Shown here one piece after another: positions 55,511 through 64,000 of a stretch of DNA of 64,000 bases. Position 1 is the first letter of the stretch. Every line of letters starts with the position of its first letter. Position numbers and translations under genes: made by a program. The stretch lies in the NCBI RefSeq assembly GCF_964204645.1, contig NC_134034.1:2636072-2700071 (forward strand), written 5' to 3'. Origin of the DNA: Tubulanus polymorphus (lineage: Eukaryota; Nemertea; Palaeonemertea; Tubulaniformes; Tubulanidae). The notes under the pieces are model-generated. The model was not told the origin of the DNA. It searched no databases and saw nothing but the letters and a program-made list of their open reading frames with translations.

Positions 55511-56223
55511 TAGTAAGTCAGCCTGCCACGCATAAAATATAATCACCGCGTAGAAAAGTCAATACATGTATGAATCTAGTACCGTTTTTTCAAAGTGGTT
55601 ACAGTAGCTCCACAAACAATGTCTTGCAACTTGTATCATGTAGGGACCGCACAATGTACTGATCTAAGCCGTTCTGTTCGCATCAAGTGCTTAGCGACCG
55701 ACGCGCAGAAAAAAAAACAAACGCCATATAGAAAACGGAGGTCGCGAGAACATGAACGACGTTAATATGCTTTGAATATTTGATCATAACCGTCGGAAAT
55801 AATCAATATATTTAGCAGCGATCGTGGCTGAAGAACGTTACTGCACTGGCCCGAAGGTCAACGGCGTAAGGTCGCGTGGTCCCGTAGGGCGAGCGGTAAT
55901 GGCGCTGGTCTTGAGAGTTCGTGCATTAGTAAACGTAGCGACGTTCCTGACGCCTTGATAGCGATTTGACCGGTGTTAGGATATCGACGCTACGTCATTT
56001 CGTATTAATTCTATGTACTTTGTCACCTGGTAATTAGAGAACGTATTCATATGTACACTACCTTGTAAATATTATCATGCATATGTAACTAAGAGTGTGT
56101 GGTCAGGGCGCGGGATTAAGTTACCTATCACTTGTCGTATGTATCTGTCATGCCTGTCATGTAATGCCAGTGTTACAATCGAAGAACTGCCTTGCCTTAG
56201 GGCGTAAGAGTAAAAAAATTGTT
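55511..56223. other. Gene-free stretch
   Basis: No exon or RNA gene recognised. A GC-rich patch lies around 55840-55950. Confidence 0.5.
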
Positions 56224-56296
56224 CGTCCGCGACAGGACTCGAACCTGCAATCTTCTGATTCGAAGTCAGACGCCTTATCCATTAGGCCACGCGGAC
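56224..56296 (-). tRNA. tRNA-Arg (TCG)
   Basis: A 73-nt minus-strand cloverleaf: acceptor GTCCGCG/CGCGGAC plus discriminator G, A box TGGCCTAATGG, anticodon stem TCTGA/TCAGA with loop CTTCGAA (anticodon TCG), B box GGTTCGAGTCC. No intron. Confidence 0.95.
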
Positions 56297-56839
56297 TGTT
56301 GAGGGCTATTCGCCTAATAGGGTAAAACTCTAATTGTTCGCGGGAATTCATAAATCCTCAGAACTTGGTGGCGAGTCAGTATTAACTAGGTTTTGCTGAT
56401 TTGTAGTGGGATATCAACTACAGCGGCATTTGACGATGCCAACTTTGGCAGGCAAGGGTCCACCAGGTGTTACTGTCGTTACTTCCGTGTTCAAGAGTAG
56501 ATTCGGAAGTTAAAAGTAAGAGTAAGAATAACTCTATTCTCCTAATACTGACACACATTGAAATGAATATATTTTGAGAAAAGGACATCGCCAAAACCAT
56601 ATGAGCAGTTCACCAAGAACCTTAGTGTCTGGTGTAGGCCTACCACAGACACTAAGACACGAACGAAATTTTTCTCAATACTTTAAAATCACTGTGACTT
56701 TAAACCACCAGAAATCCAGTTTCATTAAACCGATTGTGAAAAATAAACTATCATTACAAACCTCATATATTCAGTTTTCTTATTATCATATTCATTCGCA
56801 GGTTCCTTCATTATCATAGACCGTGCTTGATGCGATATA

Positions 56840-57010
56840 AATACAGAAATAGCAGTTTGTTTATTTATCTAAATCATTTGTTCATTTGCTGAGATCGCAG
56901 TTTGAACACAGAGAAAAACACCGACAGGAGTCCGGTCGGCAAAAGTGGCGCGAATTCGAGTGAACGTGTCTGGTTGGTTGGTTACACTAGGATCGTAGAG
57001 CGACTGGGAG
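56840..57010. repeat. Dispersed repeat, copy 1
   Basis: TTTGCTGAGATCGCAGTTTG, AACACAGA-AAAA and CCGGTCGGCAAAAGT recur at 57594-57680, so this is an interspersed repeat. The ends are not defined. Confidence 0.6.
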
Positions 57011-57593
57011 ATCACTGTGGAGACAACCACTGCCATTGTGCGCAGAGCTCGTGATGTGTACGTGACGGGCCTACCGTTCAATTTCAATTTCATTTATTAA
57101 TTTCTCCGATAAAAGAATGAAACGGAAAGAATTGATCGTCGAATTCCGAGGCGCCGGATTGTCCTTCGAGGTAAATTACAATTTTAATTGCTCGTAAAAA
57201 ATTCATGATTTCGCATCGACAAAACTGTCGATATATTCCCGCCGTGGCCCGTGTAACGAAAAAACAAACGTCGAACGCTAAACCCGGGCCCTGCGCGTTC
57301 GGGACCCTGGAAAAGTTTCGCGTTGAATTTCGTTTTGCGGCAGTTATTGGATTATTGAAACGATTTGGCGTCGGACGTTTCTGGCTGAATTGGCATTTTA
57401 CGGAAACTTATTGGAAATTTCATTCGAGTATTTACACATTTCCGCAAAGCTTCAGTCGATCCAAGCGCAGGGGCTGCTGATCCGGGAAAACTGGCAGGCG
57501 GGGGCGAAAAGAACCACACCGACGACCGCAAATCGAGTTCCGCACATTTTGCCCATTCACAGTAACTTCTACCAAGATTTTGGTGGTGTCTAA

Positions 57594-57690
57594 ATTGTTT
57601 ATTTACTTGCTGAGAAATCGCAGTTTGAACACAGACAAAAATGCCGACGGCAAATTCCGGTCGGCAAAAGTCATGCGGATGTCACCTCCT
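57594..57690. repeat. Dispersed repeat, copy 2
   Basis: Shorter copy of 56840-57010, followed by a C/T-rich stretch at 57684-57708. Confidence 0.6.
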
Positions 57691-57819
57691 CCCCTCCCCC
57701 TCCTCACCCATAAAACATAAGGTCAAACCTCTCCATATCGATCTTCATTCGGGTTCACAAAAGTGAACATTTGTAGAATTTTAGAAATTATGGACTGAAT
57801 CTGAGAAGAAATCCGGCAT

Positions 57820-57910
57820 CGTTTTACTAATGCACTCTAGCGACACCTGCTGGATACTCGCTTGCCACTTGCGGAATCCTCGCCCGCCGCAGTAGAACGC
57901 AGTAGAGTCC
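57820..57910 (+). repeat. 77-bp repeat, single degenerate unit
   Basis: CTCTAGCGACACCTGCTGGA and GCCGCAGTAG motifs. Confidence 0.65.
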
Positions 57911-58289
57911 TCGCGGAAGAGAACACACGCCAGTAATATTTCTGTAATTTGTTGAGGTGTAATTTGCGCTGTAATCGGATTACCGCGGACCAAGGCACCG
58001 AGTAACGTCTTCAGAGAACGAATCCTTACTTTAACTTCGGTCAGCGGAAAAAGTCGACCATTTGCGAACTAAGAGCAGCCGAATGTCGGCTAAGTCGGAA
58101 TAGTTCGATAATAGTCGACCACGCAGTTGAGCATGCGGTCGCGGTAGTTCGGAACTATTTCCAAGATGGCCCACATTGTGAAACGTGCTAAGACCGAACT
58201 ACAGCGCGTTCGGTTATTGATCTTAAAATAGGGATTGGCCCTGTTATTTATTTGGTTGGTAAATTTCGTTTGAATATTTTGATTGAGTG

Positions 58290-58520
58290 TCCCTAACAAA
58301 CCCCACCACACCTGCCGGTAGCGGAACAGGGGGTTTTGATTTCGAAATCGGAAATCGAAGTACAGATATAGTTGTGTGATCGGCGGTCGAGTTTACAGAA
58401 TTTTTAGTTTTAATCGATGTACGTAATTGGGAAATTCGGTTCCGGTTCATTCAAGCAATCTCCCAACCAGTCTGAACCGGCAAGCGACTGGTTGGGGTTA
58501 TTTTTTGGCTGCCCAATTTA
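58290..58520 (-). repeat. Dispersed element related to 34690-34920 and 40170-40400
   Basis: In reverse complement it shares GCTTGCCGGTTCAGACTGGT, GAATGAACCGGAACCGAATT and ACTCGACCGCCGATC with both duplication units. Confidence 0.75.
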
Positions 58521-59069
58521 ATACATCGACATTTTGGAAATAACTATATTACAAGGTTGAAGATCATTCTGTCAATTTTTTTATTTTTTTTAATCGTTTT
58601 CTGCGTGTTCGGTTATTAGCTGCAACATCTAGTCATGTCCACTTAATACGTCGCTGGGAACGCGTGGGTCGCTGCAGCTCTTAGCGGGATTCTGTAAACG
58701 CTAATTAAACGCACACGATTAGCGATTATCTTACTAACACGCCGCGCTACACGCGCAAATCCTCATTCAACGCCTGCTACGTCACAGACCATTCTACCGA
58801 CGAATTGCCACGATCAAAAAGCGCTTTGCCTAAGCGCGATCTTTTCTACGAGCGCACCTGCTCATTAACGAAACCAAACATTAGGTACCACGGAACACTT
58901 GTCTCCGATATCGCCGCGGCGTGCTTGTTTTCATTTTCAGGTAGATTCGTTGCCATTGTGTTAGTAGCAAATATACATAATAATCCTATCCTATATCGTG
59001 AATAAAATAGATTCAAACTTCCGTTTTCGGAAACGGTTTGGATGGATACGTCTACAGGACGAAAAGGCA

Positions 59070-59340
59070 GCTGTGGCCAGTGAGGATCCAACAGGTGTCG
59101 CTACTGTGCATTTGGATATCAACTACTGCGCAAAAAAGGATTCCACTTGTGGCAAGTGAGGATCCACCCGAGTGTCGCTAGTGTGCAGTAGGACCTCAAA
59201 TACTGCCGCAACAAAGGATTCCACTTGCAGCGAGTGAGGATCCACCAGGTGTCGCTAGTGTGAAGTAGGACATCAACTACTACAACAATAGTGGATTCCA
59301 CTTGTGGCAAGTGAGGATACACCAGGTGTCGCTAGTAGTC
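59070..59340 (-). repeat. 77-bp repeat array, reverse orientation
   Basis: About 3.5 units (GTGGCAAGTGAGGATCCACC, AGGTGTCGCTAGTGTG). Confidence 0.85.
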
Positions 59341-61060
59341 TTTCAGGGAATTTGTCGTCCTTCGTATCGTGATATTTGGTTTGTGGCGCCTGATATTTGA
59401 CTGTTAACGCACTCTTGCGATGGATCATCGGTAAATGAAGATTCTTTCCAGGTTATCAATACATTACTGGGTAACTCAGTACCTTGTTATAAAAATAGAT
59501 ATATTGATACCACTAATTTCTGACCCACGCCACACAATATACTGAAATTCCCCCCGGTATCTGATGAGCGCCGCTCATATTTCATCGAACATGGCGACCG
59601 CGTGATCGGTATTGCTGAGTATCGATTTAAACCGATATCAAGTGTACACGGCGAACTGTCGTGCGTAAGGAAAATGAAGCCTCGGGCTGGTACGGTTTTT
59701 TACTTATGACGAATATTGACAAACAACTATAGGAAAAGCCAGTTGGTTAATCAATGCACTTACCGTAGATTAAAGTATTTTACGCCAGGCGGTTAGATTC
59801 GATTTATGGCAATGTTGAGTTGATATTGATTTAAGTTCTGCCCCCGTAAAAATTCAACGTTACCCAAAACAACATCAAGTGATTAATGAAATGTGTTTTC
59901 GCGCGTGGCAAGTTATCCTTTATTACTGTGTATCATGATGTAATTTGTTAGTTTAAACTACTTCAATTTAAAAAAAAAAGAATAATGATAATAATGAAGT
60001 TTCAGATTTTGAGTACCGGTAGGATGAAAATGAGTTTATGATATAGATTGAAGTAGCGTGATCATGAAGTAATTGACTTGATCACTTGATTTATCGTCTT
60101 TTTGTCGTATTTCGTCTGTATAACCACTGGCCTATAGCGGGCTAGTTCTATTGGTCTGCTGGCTTGCTATCTATGTGCGAGGCCCGGCATTTAACCCTGG
60201 TGAGAACGCGTAATTTCACTGTCACTCGAGGCCACCAGCTACCGCTCTATCGGTTCGACATAAGCCGGCTTGCGGTGGCTACCCTATTCGTATCCGGCTA
60301 GTTGCCCATGTTCTTATTCGGCGCCGGTAGGCCGACAGTTGTTTTCGATCGCAACCGACATTACGCAAGCGCGGAGAACCCGGGCATCGATCTCGACGTA
60401 TCGGCCCCACTCCGCGCGGTTGCGCCACCGCGCGGGATTTACGCGAAGCAGCAAACACAAACATGGCCACTCTCTCAATTTTCAATGATAGAAATCGTGT
60501 GTGCGTTTCAATTATTTCGGCTGATAGGGTTTTAAGGCACAATATAAGTTGATGATGTGATATGGCAATGTTAATTAATGATAATTCCGCAGTGAAGCTA
60601 GTCACGAACGGTGCCGATTGAGTGTACAGCTGCCAAAAACACTGAAATGTGCGTAGTTGCGTAACTATTTGCAGTGAATTGCAGACGAAACATGAAGCCT
60701 TAACGGCCGTTAAAAAAAAAATTATACCAATCGCAATTGTAAAATAAAAATGAGATAGAACCTAAGTTAAAATTCTGGCCATTTCTAAAATGTTACCACT
60801 AATTTTTAGTCAGTGCCGAACGTTTAGTTTTCCAACAATAATGAGGGGTGGTAGGTAGTCACGCAATTCAAGTCATCATTTATTACACGTTACTTCCGTG
60901 TTGTTGAAAATCTCGCGAGTCCTGGACTAAACCCCATTGAACAATGTGATCTGTGTGCTGGCCACAAAATGCACACAGATCACACTACCCATTACACACT
61001 CCAGTACCCACAGCTTTCATATATCCATCCAAATATTTAGAGTGGTTTTCTTCCTGGGTT
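59341..61060. other. Gene-free stretch
   Basis: A CpG-rich patch at 60230-60450 has short frames on both strands without recognisable protein. No splice-linked exons seen. Confidence 0.45.
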
Positions 61061-61066
61061 CTATTC

Positions 61067-61133
61067 ACGGGTTTACTGGTTAGCACGCTTGCTTCGTACG
61101 TACGAGACCCGGGATCTATCCCCGTAAGAGCGC
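61067..61133 (+). repeat. tRNA-like SINE head
   Basis: CTGGTTAGCACGCTTGC resembles an A box, followed at tRNA-like spacing by GACCCGGGATCTATCCCC, a degenerate B box. The folded arms are imperfect, so this is a repeat remnant. A weaker relative is at about 60145-60215. Confidence 0.4.
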
Positions 61134-62864
61134 GTTCTCCTTATCCTTACATAAGACTCTTTAGCAGTGTTTCATTTCATATCATCTTCAATGACGTTTA
61201 ATGATTTCAATGTGCCGCTTTTGAAAGCATCGTTTCAAGTATATACATGTATATATATATATATAAATAAATGTATATACACAGCAAGATCAAAGATACT
61301 AAAACGCTCCATCGTCAATCAACAACTTTACTTCGTACTACAAAGAGTTCAAAACAAAACGCCTTTAGGTCTTGTATGCTCAGCCCGCTTTCACTTAGAA
61401 ACGGGTATCGTTTTTCTATACTAGGAAACCCGTCGCCAGAGGGCAGCAGGCTCTCCATTCATAGGTCCTACCCGGCGGGCATATTAGGAATCTGAAGAGA
61501 AGAAAATGTATTTTGAAGATTATGTCAGGCTTGCAATGTTTTGCAAGCAAGTATTATCAGCCGAAGGGCATGTTTGTTTAGAAAGGTATTTTCAATCAGA
61601 ATCTATTAACGGTATCATTTGCGATGAAACTGACAATAAATATGCATTTAAACTATCGTAGTCTTTTCTTCGATATTTCTGAAATCGAAGTTTTTCTATT
61701 GTTCGTAAATAGTGTGGGCTCAATCGCCACTCCCTTTTCGATATATGCAATGAAATGGGATTATACTGTTTTTCGACTGTAGGTACACACGATTCAACGG
61801 GTTCGGTCAAACTAACATTTTGAAAACTTAAACTTCGGAGTCAATTTGTTGGGAATTTGAACGTTAGTGCTATTTGCCACTACGAAATGTTGATATCTTT
61901 CAGTTATTATTGAAGAAGAAATTTGACCTTTCTCGTGAGAATACGTAATCAAGAGTGCGGAATTTTTGGGGATGAAGGACCTCAACGTTTTAGGGCCCCG
62001 GGTACCCCACGTATTAACCACTGTATCCACCTAGTCGTTAAACGTGTTTGTTTCCACAGTAATACATGTCACGTCTCTCTACGGCCCTGTCTACCATGTG
62101 CGGTTCATCTGACACAAGGTTCTCGGTTTTTTAGGCGCCTTCCTAAAAGTGACGTATTTTATTCAAAACTGTAACTATGTTCGATTGTTGCAGCCGAGAA
62201 AAATGGAATAAACACCATCAGAAAATAGAAATTGTCAGCTTTCTAACGATACATAAGTTTAAATGTTGTGCCATAAGAGAGATGGATTATAATCAATCGC
62301 GCTAGAGGTTTTAGATTAAAAAATGTTAAAATCTGTCCAACAATGCGGGACCTGTGGGACCGCCTCAAAATGGCGCCTGGTAACTGGAAATTTGCCTAAA
62401 GCCCGACCCTCAATGTACGCGCGCCAAGCAGACGTCTTTACGATAGGACGAGAGCGTACCACTGCGACGCGAGCGTGCCAGATACGCGGGTTCAATTTGA
62501 ACGAGTAATGCGCATCACGCGTGAGTTGAGATTGATGAAAGTATTCCAGGAATGCGACGGACCTATATGAGCGTGTCGCCATCACCGCAATCAAGGCGCC
62601 CTGCGAGCTTTGTTTGTTTAATACCGCCAGTTGAAACCGGACGCGCGATTACAAAATATTCGATGCAGATTCGGTTTTCAATCGGAGAAGATGAAATGCC
62701 GTTTTCTTTACGAGTCGTCGTACTGTGCGTGACTTGTAGCGCGGAAACCCGTTTTTTTCAGATCCAAAACCTCATTTTAACTATCTGAGATTCCCCGCCA
62801 ACTAGACTCAGATTCCTTGTTGAAATTCCGATCGTGGATCGAGATTCCGACACACGTTTTGACG
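61134..62864. other. Gene-free stretch
   Basis: Short (TA)n at about 61240-61270. No gene is supported; open frames are short and without homology that I recognise. Confidence 0.45.
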
Positions 62865-63310
62865 GCGTAAAAACCGTTACAATAATCTTAAAAACCTAAT
62901 ATTAGTAATAACTAGTATATGCGTTATCTAAGGGGTTCTGCGTGAGTCGATGTGCACTACGTCATCGATATTGTCGTTTCAAAATAATGATTAAATAAAC
63001 AATAATATGAATTTCGGCGTTTTTTGTAATTAGATATAATTCAACACTGCTATTTAATTTTTGATAAATTCTACTAATTATTTTGAGATAATGTGCACTA
63101 CGTCATTATTTTGAGATAATGTGCACTACGTCATCGATATATCGGGGTTAGACTGGTTGCCGGCCAATCCAATCCAATAATCGATATATTCAAATTCAAC
63201 ATAACTTTATTGATTCAAACGTAATGCAATTTATATCGCAATGTTTATTGTCGACATCTAAGCAATGTGTATTATTTTACAAGGCTTCAATAAACTTTCT
63301 CAAGTTAGTT
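62865..63310 (+). repeat. Dispersed element, copy 2 (pair with 50385-50800)
   Basis: Homologous to copy 1. ATGTGCACTACGTCAT occurs three times here, two of them in a 31-bp direct repeat TTATTTTGAGATAATGTGCA at 63077 and 63108. Confidence 0.7.
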
Positions 63311-64000
63311 TTCTTGTTTTGCGATACAAACACCGCCGTCTGTTCCAGTTATCAGCCACTACAGCGTCTAGTTTCGGGTCAGATTTGTTTGAATTTGGAT
63401 ACGATATCACTTTGTTCGAATCGAGTCGCCGGTTTTAGCGCCGCCGTTTTATGACAAATGCAAATGCAATCTTCACGAAAGTCAACACCAGAGTCTGAAA
63501 ACCTTCTTCCCCCAACACGGAACCGCGTCGTCGACGAAAAATATGCTTTTAAAAATGTCCTATCGATCCGATCGATTCGCCTGTCCGTATGCCGGGTACG
63601 TAAATATTGCGCCGTGATTTCTCGGCTTTGACCCGGGCTAGATTTGCTTTAAGAGCTTACCAAATTACCACCCATCGAAATGTCGGAAAATTGAACGCCA
63701 TCGGTTTTTCTTCAAATCAAAAGCGGTTTTGTTTTAGCGCAGCAATCGATCGATTAATCACATAAATCGAATCGCGTTGACGGTTATTTTTGAAATTCGA
63801 ACGTAACGGTCGGCGTGTATCGGTCGGCGCTCCCAATAGCTATTGGTCGGTAAACACGAGCGTAGATACGTAGAATAGAGTATGATGAAAGAACTGCACG
63901 TCGCTCCCGGCGGCGCGCATCCATCCCATAATTCATCCATTAACCGGAACTAACTGACAACGAAACGAACTATTTTTTCAATAAATGCGGAAAAAGCGGG
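63311..64000. other. Gene-free window end
   Basis: CpG-containing sequence with TCGATC/GATCGA words. No complete exon supported. Confidence 0.4.

Noticed and set aside
57205-57480. A 91-codon plus-strand frame
   Set aside because: No recognisable domain, flanked by dispersed repeats, no matching splice signals.

Overview
The window is animal nuclear DNA. It has intron-split genes with GT-AG junctions, tRNA genes with internal promoters, a U1 snRNA gene, abundant minisatellites, satellite DNA and short inverted-repeat transposons. It looks like a marine invertebrate. The phylum is not settled by sequence reading: the peptide family in the middle is best known from sea anemones, but nothing else seen is diagnostic.

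Layout. 0-4.6 kb is repeats: a MITE, a 109-bp satellite and a 47-bp array with higher-order structure. 4.67-13.48 kb (+) holds a 14-exon Ser/Thr kinase of about 770 aa resembling MAP3K8/MAP3K14 (Tpl2/NIK), its introns packed with MITEs and tandem repeats. 16.29-22.16 kb (-) holds a 12-exon secreted serine carboxypeptidase of 415 aa (SCPEP1-like) with a complete Ser-Asp-His triad. 23.6-41.2 kb is a recently amplified cluster of four short three-exon genes. Each encodes a signal peptide, a basic cleavage site and a six-cysteine peptide with the Cys framework of sea anemone type I sodium-channel toxins. Two are on - (A, B), in duplicated ~2.2-kb units that also carry a tRNA-Gln gene. Two are on + (C, D), in a ~5.3-5.5 kb tandem duplication. 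Two promoter relics also remain. 41.35-43.68 kb (-) is an intronless 775-codon ORF of unknown function.

44-64 kb is mostly gene-poor. It contains a U1 snRNA gene (47.6 kb), a tRNA-Arg(TCG) gene (56.2 kb), a possible CpG-rich first exon at 51.5-51.86 kb, and many dispersed and tandem repeats, some with hammerhead-like core motifs.

The single-copy genes flanking the peptide cluster have no evident functional link to it. The cluster is the notable system: a small secreted-peptide family spreading by local segmental duplication, with near-identical promoters and 109-bp satellite arrays just upstream of the + copies. All exon structures were inferred by eye from splice sites, reading frame and family resemblance. 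No database search or transcript data were available.
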